Shown: one piece after another, positions 9,701 to 18,446 of the stretch
How positions within the stretch are numbered: position 1 is the stretch's first letter
How the letters are laid out: each line of letters starts with the position of its first letter
Assembly (NCBI RefSeq): GCF_026239555.1
Contig: NZ_JAPIVP010000003.1
Span: forward strand, 62,001 to 126,000
DNA: 64,000 bases
Origin: Pedobacter sp. PF22-3
GTDB lineage: Bacteria; Bacteroidota; Bacteroidia; Sphingobacteriales; Sphingobacteriaceae
Direction of reading: 5' to 3'
The notes under the pieces: model-generated
What the model was told of the DNA's origin: nothing
The model's input: only the letters and a program-made list of their open reading frames with translations
Database searches by the model: none
Position numbers and translations under genes: made by a program

Positions 9701-9827
9701 TCCTGAGATGAGGAAAAAGGGTAAAATTGTAATCGCCATTACCCATGATGATCATTACTTCGATGTGGCAGATAAAGTATTGAAAATGAATCAGGGCCAG
9801 CTGGAAAGTTATGTGCAGAGCCCCTAA
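6795..9827 (+). CDS. ClbP-like periplasmic peptidase fused to cyclic-peptide ABC exporter
   Basis: The start is set at 6795 because it gives a clean signal peptide (MKKMMLFLIALFLMHPSLMAQ) and overlaps the previous stop; an upstream in-frame start would lie inside the cupin gene. 1010 residues. Residues 20-370 form a serine hydrolase with S85-x-x-K88 (GSCSK), Y179 in YEYATINY and an HDG motif. Three membrane helices follow (about 375-480). Then comes a complete ABC half-transporter of the SyrD/PvdE cyclic-peptide type: membrane domain, Walker A GGNGSGKTT, signature LSGGQRKR, Walker B VYLFDEW, switch ITHDD. Peptidase plus three helices is the layout of ClbP; fusion to an exporter is the layout described for ZmaM and XcnG, which remove an N-acyl-D-residue prodrug piece during export. 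That function is inferred here. Confidence 0.88.
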   Translation: MKKMMLFLIALFLMHPSLMAQKKKPPVFNFSQVDQKVLKLMKQGSIPGLSIVIIRGDKQYIKSYGYANLEKKLPVNSNTLFELGSCSKAFTALAAARLIEEGKLHPDSNVQYYLPWWNVNYKNKKANVTISELLHHTSGLPWNTISKIPQTNKPDALELTVQQLQGQELSHSPGKEYEYATINYDVTALIIQVITKQPFENYLQQQIINPLGLNHTTIGLQPEKVITATGYKNGFFKPRPYPSPLFRGNNAAGYVVSNAIDVAKWLQFQMGLVSSPLLNRALAITHRRDENVPLHSMSAYAMGWHVSLNGNREIFHDGLNPNFTSYTTFRQDNKTAVAVLANSNSNLTAVIGDRVMRIVNGEEMPKEYDTGDGLDKGFSLFAIVIGVYLLAVLAFLAIIIAAVLKGTRTYTGLSVKKLQQLLSMLLVFCPFLAGIYLLPKAITGFSWHALLVWSPVSLPVALYMIIVAMAFSYLVYGVSLLFPEKNNLKRIAPMLLLLSILSGLANMAIIIIITSSLDSKVELKYLIFYYVLTIGLYLFGRRFVQTNLIRFSRDLTNELRIKLIEKMFSTSYQKFEKIDRGRVYTALNDDLNTIGESTNVFMTLVSSVITAVGAFIYLATIAFWSAVLTIALLSIIMLLYYSVSRKVNSYFEDARDARNVFIRLTNGMIDGFKEISLHRDKKRQYKNDVADCATEYKDKVALAGIRFVDVNLVGESVLFISLGVVVFAFPKLFPGIPSYTIMNFVIILLYLIAPVNGILNSVPAVMQLRIAWNRIKQFSKEIPANLNLLEVPELESAVSSIEADGLKFKYKSEAGTFTVGPINLKAGAGEILFIIGGNGSGKTTLAKMLTGLYEPDEGSLKINDKPVSSAVIGEYFSAVFSPVHLFEKLYNIDTIAKSEEISRYLKLLDLHDKVTIRDSMYSTIALSGGQRKRLALLQCYLEDSPVYLFDEWAADQDPDYRYFFYRTLLPEMRKKGKIVIAITHDDHYFDVADKVLKMNQGQLESYVQSP

Positions 9828-9963
9828 AAAACGATAGGCATTCTCTAAAATAAACAATCAGAGCGTTTCTTGACCTATCTGAAAAAGGTTACCGGAACCG
9901 ACGGCTGGTTGCCTGCGCATTCAAAAAAATAATAACTAACTAAATCACCTGAGCCAATAAATC

Positions 9964-11364
9964 ATGAATAAATTTACAGAATTTCATTTATCAGAAAATG
10001 CACGGATACTGTCTCCGTCAATCCCCGGCGAAAAATCCAGGTCATTACTGGATTTCCAACGTGCCCATGAGGGAAGTATTGTTTCATATCCCGTTGCCAT
10101 GCCTATTGCCATTTCGCATGCCAAAGGATCCATTATTGAAGATGTTGATGGCAACAGGTTTATTGATTTTTTCAGCGGTGCAGGGGTACTGAATGTGGGC
10201 CATAGCAACCCATATGTATTAAGCTATGTACGGGAACAACAGGAAAAACTAGTACATGCACTTGATTTTCCGACAGCAAACAGGATGCAGCTGGTACAGA
10301 AAATTTTAAACCAGTTGCCGGCAGCGATCCGCGATGAGTATAAGGTAAGCTTTTGCGGGCCTAGTGGTTCAGATGCGGTGGAGGCATCCATAAAGTTGGC
10401 CAAACATTTTACCGGCAGAGAGGGCATATTTGCGTTTCAGGGTTCCTATCATGGTATGACTTCCGGCGCCCTGTCGGCAACCAGCAATGTAAAACTGCGC
10501 TCACGTTTACATGCCATGGTACCCAATATAACATTTATCCCTTATAATTACAGCTATCGTTCCTTTTTTCAAAAGGATTCATCCGGGCGCCCTGGCTGTC
10601 TGGATTATCTTGAAGATTTGCTTAGTAATCCCCATTCTGGTCATGATAAACCCGCTGCCATTATCCTGGAGCCTATACAGGGTGAAGGTGGATCAATCGT
10701 GCCTGAAGATGGTTTCCTGCAAGGTATTGTAGAAATTGCCCGTAAACATGAAATCGTAGTCATCTTCGACGAAGTGCAAAGCGGTTTTTTCAGAACAGGC
10801 GATTTTTGGGCCTTTCAGCAAAGCGGTGTATACCCCGATATCATTACCATGTCTAAAGGATTGGGCGGGGTCGGTTTCCCGATATCTGCCATTATTTATA
10901 AAAAGAATATTGAATCATGGGGGCCGGGCGATCATATTGGAACTTTCAGGGGCAATCAGGTGAGCATTGCTGCCGGTAATGGCGCATTCGACTTTATAGA
11001 AGAATACCATGTAGGCCGCCATGCAAAGGAAATGGGCGAATATTTGCTCGGCAAACTCCGGATATTGAGTGAATCAGTAGCCGGCATTGGCGAGGTAAGG
11101 GGCCGTGGATTAATGATCGGAATAGAATACGTTACAGACAGGATCACCAAAAAACCCGATCCGGTTACCGTGAAAAAGATCCGTTCAGTGTGCCTTCAAA
11201 ATGGCCTGCTGTTCGAAACAGGCGGGCATTATAATAACGTTATCCGGTTTCTGCCTGCTTTAATTATTACCCCTGCAATTATAGATCACGCCATGTCCAT
11301 TTTTGAAATGGCCAACACAGAAGTATTCACTGAATCATTTGTACCTGAAATTAACCAACACTAA
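9964..11364 (+). CDS. Diaminobutyrate--2-oxoglutarate aminotransferase-like class III transaminase
   Basis: 466 residues of a class III PLP aminotransferase. Motifs: FFSGAGVLNVGHSNP, SGSDAVEASIKLAKHFTGR, SYHGMTSGALSATSN, EPIQGEGG, IFDEVQSGFFRTG, and the PLP lysine K298 in MSKGLGG. The combination GVLNVGHSNP, FCGPSGSDAVE and GTFRGNQ is that of EctB/Dat-type L-2,4-diaminobutyrate aminotransferases. Expected reaction: L-aspartate semialdehyde + amino donor to L-2,4-diaminobutyrate (Dab). In the operon it would feed Dab to the peptide synthetase. Together with a group II decarboxylase it could also give 1,3-diaminopropane. A 136-base gap with no intact gene precedes it. Its stop (11362-11364) is one base from the next ATG. 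Confidence 0.85.
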   Translation: MNKFTEFHLSENARILSPSIPGEKSRSLLDFQRAHEGSIVSYPVAMPIAISHAKGSIIEDVDGNRFIDFFSGAGVLNVGHSNPYVLSYVREQQEKLVHALDFPTANRMQLVQKILNQLPAAIRDEYKVSFCGPSGSDAVEASIKLAKHFTGREGIFAFQGSYHGMTSGALSATSNVKLRSRLHAMVPNITFIPYNYSYRSFFQKDSSGRPGCLDYLEDLLSNPHSGHDKPAAIILEPIQGEGGSIVPEDGFLQGIVEIARKHEIVVIFDEVQSGFFRTGDFWAFQQSGVYPDIITMSKGLGGVGFPISAIIYKKNIESWGPGDHIGTFRGNQVSIAAGNGAFDFIEEYHVGRHAKEMGEYLLGKLRILSESVAGIGEVRGRGLMIGIEYVTDRITKKPDPVTVKKIRSVCLQNGLLFETGGHYNNVIRFLPALIITPAIIDHAMSIFEMANTEVFTESFVPEINQH

Positions 11365-11365
11365 T

Positions 11366-12511
11366 ATGCCTGCTATAGATTTGATTAAAGTGCTCGACCT
11401 GCTGACCAGGTACGGAAGACAAGGGATCCGAATATCGCTATCTGATGACGAGCTGCTGGTAAAATACCCAAAAAAATACACGGTAACTGAAGAACTGATT
11501 GAAGAGATTAAAGCCAATAAAGCGCATTTACTCGAATATTTCAGGTATTACGACCGCGAATTCGGTTTTATGGATGATGCAGTTGAAACGCCTAAACCCT
11601 TTGAAAACTTATGCGGCTTTAAAGAACCTGAAAAAGTGCTCAACAGCCACCTGTTATTACTAAACCAGCCGGAAAAAGAAAGGCCGATTTTTATGTTACC
11701 TGGTTCGGGTGGTAAAAGCGGTGCCTACCAGGAACTTGCAAATTGTTTGAACGATGTATACAGCGTGTATGGCCTGGAAATGATGGGCACACAAAAAGGT
11801 GAAACCCCGCTTAAAACCGTACCTGAAATTGCTTCCCTGAATATTCAATGGATAAAAAGTCTGCAGCCGCATGGTCCTTATCGTTTTATAGCGCATTCTT
11901 TTAGTGCGTATGTTGTTTTTGAAATGGCACGGCAGCTGGAACGCGAAGGCGAATCGATTGAATTTATTGCGGTACTGGATCAGCAGATTATCGGGCTCTC
12001 CGGCTTGCAGCAGGTACCTGTTGAGGTAAACAATGTTGATATTGTTATGGGGCTCGCCATCGATTATTTCGATAGTTTTAAAATCCTAAGTCCCCCTTAT
12101 CCGGATTGGGCCCTTAATTTAAGTGCACAGCTACAAAACCGTCCGCTCGAACAAATGTTGCCGTTTATTACTGAAACCGTTATAAAGCACATGCCCCATA
12201 CCACAAAAATTGTGGAATATGTGGAAAGGCTGATCAATATCAGGATTTATAACGATACCATGGAATATGTACCGGAAGGGACCATAAATGCTGGTGTAAT
12301 TGTTTTTAAAGCAATGGATAATGAAGTAAAAAACCCGGACGAATGCCTTGGATGGAATATGTTTTCCAGTAAGGTGGAAGTTTATGAAGTGCCGGGTACT
12401 CATCATAATATGGTAGATGGCGATCATGCCGTCGAAATTGGCCGAATTTTCAAAACACGTATGGGCTTGCCCGCTGATGCTGTTTTATTGACAGATCAAA
12501 CCAATGCTTAA
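11366..12511 (+). CDS. Stand-alone thioesterase with N-terminal TubC-type docking domain
   Basis: The start is set at 11366 (MPAIDLIKVLDLL), one base after the previous stop; the longer frame start at 11303 lies inside the aminotransferase. 381 residues. Residues 1-60 read as a TubC-like beta-hairpin docking domain: RYGRQGIRISLSDDELLVKYP, then an EEIKANKAHLLEYF helix. Such domains normally sit at the N-terminus of NRPS/PKS subunits. Residues 105-375 are an alpha/beta-hydrolase thioesterase: FMLPGSGGKSGAY (oxyanion region), nucleophile S178 in IAHSFSAY, and H346 in GTHHNMV. The elbow is A-H-S-F-S, not the usual G-x-S-x-G. It probably docks onto an upstream carrier-protein subunit and releases or cyclises the chain in trans. 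Confidence 0.82.
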   Translation: MPAIDLIKVLDLLTRYGRQGIRISLSDDELLVKYPKKYTVTEELIEEIKANKAHLLEYFRYYDREFGFMDDAVETPKPFENLCGFKEPEKVLNSHLLLLNQPEKERPIFMLPGSGGKSGAYQELANCLNDVYSVYGLEMMGTQKGETPLKTVPEIASLNIQWIKSLQPHGPYRFIAHSFSAYVVFEMARQLEREGESIEFIAVLDQQIIGLSGLQQVPVEVNNVDIVMGLAIDYFDSFKILSPPYPDWALNLSAQLQNRPLEQMLPFITETVIKHMPHTTKIVEYVERLINIRIYNDTMEYVPEGTINAGVIVFKAMDNEVKNPDECLGWNMFSSKVEVYEVPGTHHNMVDGDHAVEIGRIFKTRMGLPADAVLLTDQTNA

Positions 12512-12521
12512 TTGATTGTGT

Positions 12522-15500
12522 ATGCATAATTTTTCTACAGGGATTTTACAGCCTTTATCCAGTAAAAAGAGTTTACAACAGCAACTGAATAAGATTTATC
12601 TCGGGCCAGATGTACCATTAAATCATCCCAGCGGTGATATTACCTTAAATCCTGAAGCCATTGGAAAACTTCCCGTTATCGCAGGTAATTTTACAAAGCA
12701 GCTTACCAAAATACTCTCCGCATATGCGCAGGTACTTAAAGAGGCCCATGAATTGTTAAATGCGCTTGATCAGCAGAATATACAGGCTCTTCAAAGTCGT
12801 GACTTGCTGCAAACCACCTATAATATCATCCGGGATCAGATACATAAAACGAACAGATTATTGCTGCTGGCAGAAAATGACCTGGCAGGTGTAAATCATC
12901 CCATGCTTGGTAACGTACCCCGGGTATATGCACTATGTAACTGGCTTGTGCAGCATACCAGCGCAAAACTTGATGCTGCTAACCTGTGGGCACTGGTTGG
13001 CGATTGCCAGCAGGTTATGGACCTGCATATAGCAGATTTGAAGGCCATCAGAGGAATGTTAAAACTGGTGCTGATTGATCATTTGCAGCGCATAGCCCTA
13101 CGTATGTCTGCCAGCGCTTTGGGTATAGCCCCGAAAGACGGGGCAGAAACAGCAAATGATACTGCAGATAAGGTTATGTTCAGGAATATAACCAGCAGCC
13201 TGCGGGTACTTGATACGATAGACTGGCATCAGTTTATTGATCAGGTTAATATCATAGAGCCCCTGTTAAATAAAGATCCTGCAGGTGTATATCAACTGAT
13301 GGATTTCTACACCCGTGAAAATTATCTTACCGCAATAGGTGATGTTGCAAGGCTATCGAAACGAACAGAACTGGAAGTAGCACAAAAAGTTATGACGCTT
13401 TCCCTGCAGGCACCGCCCGATACTCCTGCTGCACATGTAGGCTTTTTTTTGGTGGGGGAAGGTCGCGGGCAGCTCGAAAAGACATTGGAAATTCCCAATC
13501 GCTGCAGAAAAAATTCAAAACAGGTACCAACGAAAATATCATTTAACTTTTATTTGGGAATTATCCTAGCATTTACTTTGCTGCTGCTCATTTTGGTAAG
13601 CATACCATTATATCATCATCATATAAAAGCATGGCCAGCGACATTAATGGTAATCTTACTGTTAATAATGATGTTGGGGATATCAAGACTTGTAGCAGAT
13701 ACCATAGCCATGCTAACAGTTAAACCATCGTTTTTACCCAGATTAGACTTTTCAGAAGGCGTACCATCCAATCACGCAACGCTGGTGGTAATACCCGCTA
13801 TACTCACCAGTGAAACATCTATAGAATCACTGGTTTCTGGTATAGAAGTTAGATTTTTAGGAAACAGAGATGAAAATATTCGTTTTGCCCTACTAACCGA
13901 TTATGCTGACGCCAATGCCGCGGAAATGCCTGGAGATATTGCATTGCTAAATAAAGCAAAAAGTTGTATTAATGCATTAAATGCTAAATATAATACAGAT
14001 TGTAGTAAACACTTTTATCTTTTCCACAGGCCACGGCAATGGAACGCAAAACAGGGTGTTTGGATGGGCTGGGAACGGAAAAGAGGTAAATTGTTGGCAC
14101 TAAATGAGTTTTTGAGAGGATATGGTGAACAGCATTTTGAATATGTATCAGCCAGTACAGATTTATTGCAAAATGTAAAATACATCATTACTTTAGACTC
14201 AGATACACAATTGCCAAGATATACCGCATGGAAAATGATCGCCGCTATGGCACATCCATTAAATGCGCCCGTATACAGCGAAAAAAAGAAAAGAATTACA
14301 GCTGGCTATGGGGTACTGCAACCGAGGGTTGGACTGGATATTCGCGGCATGAGTGATTCCTACTACCAGCACATGCACAGTGTAATGCCCGATATAGATC
14401 CGTATAACTATGCAGCACCAGATGTTTATCAGGATCTTTTTGGCGAAGGCTCATTTGTTGGGAAAGGGATTTACCATATCGATACCGTAATTAAAGTTGT
14501 ACATGATGCATTTCCAGAAAATAGAGTGCTTAGTCATGATTTGATCGAAGGCTGTTACATCCGTTCTGGCCTGCTTAACGATGTTACTTTATATGAACAT
14601 TCTGTAGATTACTGGAGTGATGTTAGGCGTCGTCACCGATGGATTAGGGGTGATTGGCAAATTGCTTCCTGGATTGGTTTACATGTTCCTCATGCCAATG
14701 GTAAAACCAAAGTCCGTAACCCGCTCTCCGCATTATCCCGCTGGAAAATATTTGACAATCTTCGAAATAGCCTTGTGCCCCTTGCACAGGTCTTTTTGTT
14801 GGTATTGGGTTGGTTACTTTTACAATTCCCTTTATACTGGACACTGATTATGATACTTCCCAGTTTGTTTCCGGGAATGTTAATTGTAACGAAAACAATA
14901 TCCGAAAGGCCTGACAGATTAATTTCCTACCAGCACTGGGGAAACGCTTTTAAAGAAGCATCAGGTCGCTTTTTTATAGGAATATATAGTCTTGTTTGCC
15001 TACCTTATGAAGCTTGGTATGCTTTCGATGCCATAGTATTGCGAACTGGATGGAGGATGCTCTTTTCGCATAAAAAAATGCTGGAATGGACTGCTTCAGA
15101 CAGCCATTCAAAAGCGCATGATACCAGTATTGGCCATACCTATTTACGTATGCTTTCAGCACCGGTTGTGGCCATAATGATCGGGCTTGCATTGTGGTCA
15201 TTGAATCTTGAATCATGGTGGCATGCCGCACCATTGCTCATACTTTGGATACTCAGCCCCGCTATGGCCTGGTATATGAACCGTTCGTATATTAAAAAAG
15301 GTATTATATTGACCAAAGCACAGGAAGCATTTATTCGGAGAATAGCCAGAAAAACATCTGCCTACTTCGAAGAGTTTGTAAATGAAGCACATAACTGGTT
15401 ACCTCCCGATCATTACCAGGAATACCCAAGCCCGAAAGATGCAGCATATACATCACCCACTAACATTGGTCTTGCATTACTATCATATATTACAGCAAAC

Positions 15501-18392
15501 GATTTTGGCTATATCACACAAGGACGGCTTTTGCAAACCACCACGGGTACATTGCAGACCATGGGTAAGCTTGAACGTTACAAAGGCCATTTTTATAACT
15601 GGTATAATACACAAACATTAATGCCTGCTACACCCCGTTACGTATCTACAGTAGATAGCGGAAATCTAGCCGGACATTTATACGTTTTTAAACAGGGAAT
15701 CAAAGCATTGTGCAATCAGCCGGTAATTAGTAAAGTCTTATTTACAGGGCTTTATGAAACCATAGGGATCTTAAACGATGCTTTTAAGGAGCACTCAGGT
15801 TCAAAACAGGATGATGTTTTTATTTTACCAGATGAACCTTTACAAATCATCAATTTGCAACTAGGCTTTCAATATCTCCAACAGGTATTGGAATATGTCC
15901 GGCACACTTACAATCAGGCCCAGCAGTCTGAGGAAACAAATTACTGGTGGAAAGTCCTCAATCGCCAATGTAATGATATCAGTGAAGAAATGTTATTGCT
16001 TGCACCTTGGCTTCAATTGCCTACTGCACCTGAAAAATACAAACAGCTTATTCCTGTGGCATTTCCGGTACTGAATGAGCTGTCAGCATATGAGGTGCAA
16101 TTAGAAAATACGGGCAACGAAGCAGAAGACGAGTGGTTACAGGCATTACACAATTGCAGGCTGCAGGCAAAGCAAGTTGCAACCAAACGTTTACAGGCAA
16201 TAGCAGAAATTATGAATTACTGCGTGGATTATGCCATCATGGAATATGGATTTGTTTACGACGAATCAGCACACTTATTGTCCATAGGTTATCATGTAGA
16301 ATCAGGGTGTGCGGATACGGACTGTTATGATGTACTGGCTTCTGAAGCAAGACTTGCAGCTTTTATAGGTATTTGCCAGGATAAACTTCCGGTTAAAAGC
16401 TGGTTCTCACTGGGACGCCCGCTGGTTAATACCCAAAATACCTGTACATTATTATCGGCTAACGGTACAATGTTTGAATATCTTATGCCATTACTCGTAA
16501 TGCCGGCATTCGAACATTCTTTACTTCTCCACGCCTGCAACGCTGCCATCCAAAAGCAAATAGATTATGGTAATAAATATGGTATTCCATGGGGTATATC
16601 CGAATCATGTTATGGCATCATGGACAATAATGACAATTACCAATACAAAGTTTTTGGTGTACCAGGCCTTAGTCTTAAGCACAATAACACGAACAATGAA
16701 ATGGTCATTACGCCATATGCATCTGCTATGGCACTCATGTTGGCACCGCAGGCTGCCTGTCAAAATCTCGAAAATCTTTCTTCCTATGGCTTTGAAGGTC
16801 GTTATGGCTTGTATGAGGCCATTGATTATACATCTTACGTTGCCGGACAAAGTGCACCTGAAATTGTGAAATCCTATATGGTACACCATCAGGGAATGAG
16901 CTTCCTGGCTTTTGGTTACCTTTTACTGAACCAGCCTATGCAGAAACATTTCATGAATGACCCAGAACTCCAGTCATCTATGCTACTGCTTCAGGAAGGA
17001 TTGCCCAAAGACATTTCTTCTTATTTGCAGGATGCAGAAATAGATGGTCATTCAGAAAAAATGCCAGAGCTTGCATTGCCTCACGAAACAGATGGTTCAA
17101 AGGCAGGTCAAAACAAAGCTACAATAAAACCACAGATGCATTTACTTTCTAATGGTAGTTATCATTTAATGCTTGGTGAGGGCGAAAATAATTTTTGCCG
17201 TTGGGGCACGAACTTACGTTCAAGAAGCTTTGGCGAAAAAGTGCCGGATGCAGGCATGTGTTGTGTGATAAATGATTTAGAAAATGATACACGCTTTATT
17301 GCTTCAGTTTCCCTGCCTGCCAAAGATGATCAAAAGATTTTAGCCTTCAACCAAGGCTATACAGATGTATATCAAAAACATAATGACCTTGAAATCCACA
17401 CGCATATTATTGTAGCACCAGAAATTGATATTGAAGTAAGACATTTGAAAATTCAAAACACTTCATCATATTCTAAAACCATAGAATTGCAGAATATATG
17501 TGAATTGGGCATGGAACTTGCCGGTAGCCGCGAAACCAGTATCGTTCCATTTTTTCATAAAGAAGTGATTCATGATGGACAGGCGATCATCAGTTGTAAT
17601 TTGTTTCTACCACCAAATCAGCAGCAGCCATGGACATTTCACACTGTAACTGTGCACACTGGAAAAATTCTGAATACCTTTTGCGAAACAGATAGTGTTC
17701 ATTTATTTCTTTCAGATACCGACAATGTCCAACTGCTCAATGCTTCTGCAATAAAGTATAGGTTATTGCTGAAGGCAGGTGAACAGGTTACATTAACGGT
17801 TTGCAGGGGCGTTGCTGAAAGTAGAATGGCATGTTTGGCATTGATTTTACAATGCAGGCAACCAGATTTCAGCAGAAATCTTATAGCTGAGGTATACCAG
17901 AATAATCTGGTCGTTTTGCAGCGTATTAACGCGGTAGAAAGCGATTTGCAGTTATGTAATTTACTGGCTGTTGAAATTTTGAGGGCTGGAAATATATCTT
18001 CCGGTTTCATGTTTGACTATAAGCCCAGCTTTGATAAACAGCCACTTATAATATTGCGCATTCATAGCTGCGACCATATAGAAGTAGTGGCCAAAATGAT
18101 ACAGTTACATGCCTATTGGCATTTAAAAGGGTGGTCGATGCAGCTCGAAATCTGGAATGAAGATGACAGCAGTTATAACAATTTTCTACAGCGTCTGGTG
18201 ATGGAACTCATTACAAGTGGTATAGGAGCGGAGGCTGTTAACCGCAATACGGCAGGTATTTTTGTTAAATATAATAAGATTCTTTCCGAAGCTGACTATG
18301 CTACAATACCTGTAGCTGCGTGTGTGATAAATGCAGCCGAATGGATGGATTGGAATGCGCGTATTAATGATGATTTATATTCACAAAATTGA
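12522..18392 (+). CDS. Cyclic beta-glucan synthase-like membrane protein (GT84 + transglycosylase region, no GH94)
   Basis: The ATG at 12522 (MHNFSTGIL) is preferred to a TTG six bases earlier; 1956 residues. Two membrane helices sit near residues 345-400. The glycosyltransferase (GT84) shows GVWMGWERKRGKL, ITLDSDTQLPRY and RRRHRWIRGDWQ. More helices lie around 760-920. The glycoamylase-like/cyclisation domain shows NWLPPDHYQEYPSP, SPTNIGLALLS, YVSTVDSGNLAGHL, GISESCYGI and MVHHQGMS. A beta-sandwich starting at HLLSNGSYHLML follows. NdvB/Cgs enzymes have about 2800-2900 residues and end in a GH94 phosphorylase domain; here the protein stops just before it. The motifs present are intact, so this is probably a functional short form and not a frameshift product. 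It normally makes periplasmic cyclic beta-1,2-glucan; its place inside a peptide operon, between two thioesterases, is unexplained. Confidence 0.85.
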   Translation: MHNFSTGILQPLSSKKSLQQQLNKIYLGPDVPLNHPSGDITLNPEAIGKLPVIAGNFTKQLTKILSAYAQVLKEAHELLNALDQQNIQALQSRDLLQTTYNIIRDQIHKTNRLLLLAENDLAGVNHPMLGNVPRVYALCNWLVQHTSAKLDAANLWALVGDCQQVMDLHIADLKAIRGMLKLVLIDHLQRIALRMSASALGIAPKDGAETANDTADKVMFRNITSSLRVLDTIDWHQFIDQVNIIEPLLNKDPAGVYQLMDFYTRENYLTAIGDVARLSKRTELEVAQKVMTLSLQAPPDTPAAHVGFFLVGEGRGQLEKTLEIPNRCRKNSKQVPTKISFNFYLGIILAFTLLLLILVSIPLYHHHIKAWPATLMVILLLIMMLGISRLVADTIAMLTVKPSFLPRLDFSEGVPSNHATLVVIPAILTSETSIESLVSGIEVRFLGNRDENIRFALLTDYADANAAEMPGDIALLNKAKSCINALNAKYNTDCSKHFYLFHRPRQWNAKQGVWMGWERKRGKLLALNEFLRGYGEQHFEYVSASTDLLQNVKYIITLDSDTQLPRYTAWKMIAAMAHPLNAPVYSEKKKRITAGYGVLQPRVGLDIRGMSDSYYQHMHSVMPDIDPYNYAAPDVYQDLFGEGSFVGKGIYHIDTVIKVVHDAFPENRVLSHDLIEGCYIRSGLLNDVTLYEHSVDYWSDVRRRHRWIRGDWQIASWIGLHVPHANGKTKVRNPLSALSRWKIFDNLRNSLVPLAQVFLLVLGWLLLQFPLYWTLIMILPSLFPGMLIVTKTISERPDRLISYQHWGNAFKEASGRFFIGIYSLVCLPYEAWYAFDAIVLRTGWRMLFSHKKMLEWTASDSHSKAHDTSIGHTYLRMLSAPVVAIMIGLALWSLNLESWWHAAPLLILWILSPAMAWYMNRSYIKKGIILTKAQEAFIRRIARKTSAYFEEFVNEAHNWLPPDHYQEYPSPKDAAYTSPTNIGLALLSYITANDFGYITQGRLLQTTTGTLQTMGKLERYKGHFYNWYNTQTLMPATPRYVSTVDSGNLAGHLYVFKQGIKALCNQPVISKVLFTGLYETIGILNDAFKEHSGSKQDDVFILPDEPLQIINLQLGFQYLQQVLEYVRHTYNQAQQSEETNYWWKVLNRQCNDISEEMLLLAPWLQLPTAPEKYKQLIPVAFPVLNELSAYEVQLENTGNEAEDEWLQALHNCRLQAKQVATKRLQAIAEIMNYCVDYAIMEYGFVYDESAHLLSIGYHVESGCADTDCYDVLASEARLAAFIGICQDKLPVKSWFSLGRPLVNTQNTCTLLSANGTMFEYLMPLLVMPAFEHSLLLHACNAAIQKQIDYGNKYGIPWGISESCYGIMDNNDNYQYKVFGVPGLSLKHNNTNNEMVITPYASAMALMLAPQAACQNLENLSSYGFEGRYGLYEAIDYTSYVAGQSAPEIVKSYMVHHQGMSFLAFGYLLLNQPMQKHFMNDPELQSSMLLLQEGLPKDISSYLQDAEIDGHSEKMPELALPHETDGSKAGQNKATIKPQMHLLSNGSYHLMLGEGENNFCRWGTNLRSRSFGEKVPDAGMCCVINDLENDTRFIASVSLPAKDDQKILAFNQGYTDVYQKHNDLEIHTHIIVAPEIDIEVRHLKIQNTSSYSKTIELQNICELGMELAGSRETSIVPFFHKEVIHDGQAIISCNLFLPPNQQQPWTFHTVTVHTGKILNTFCETDSVHLFLSDTDNVQLLNASAIKYRLLLKAGEQVTLTVCRGVAESRMACLALILQCRQPDFSRNLIAEVYQNNLVVLQRINAVESDLQLCNLLAVEILRAGNISSGFMFDYKPSFDKQPLIILRIHSCDHIEVVAKMIQLHAYWHLKGWSMQLEIWNEDDSSYNNFLQRLVMELITSGIGAEAVNRNTAGIFVKYNKILSEADYATIPVAACVINAAEWMDWNARINDDLYSQN

Positions 18393-18446
18393 GCAGAATA
18401 AACCACTTTTATCCATTAGCCGGAATAACTTTTCATAAATATTAAA

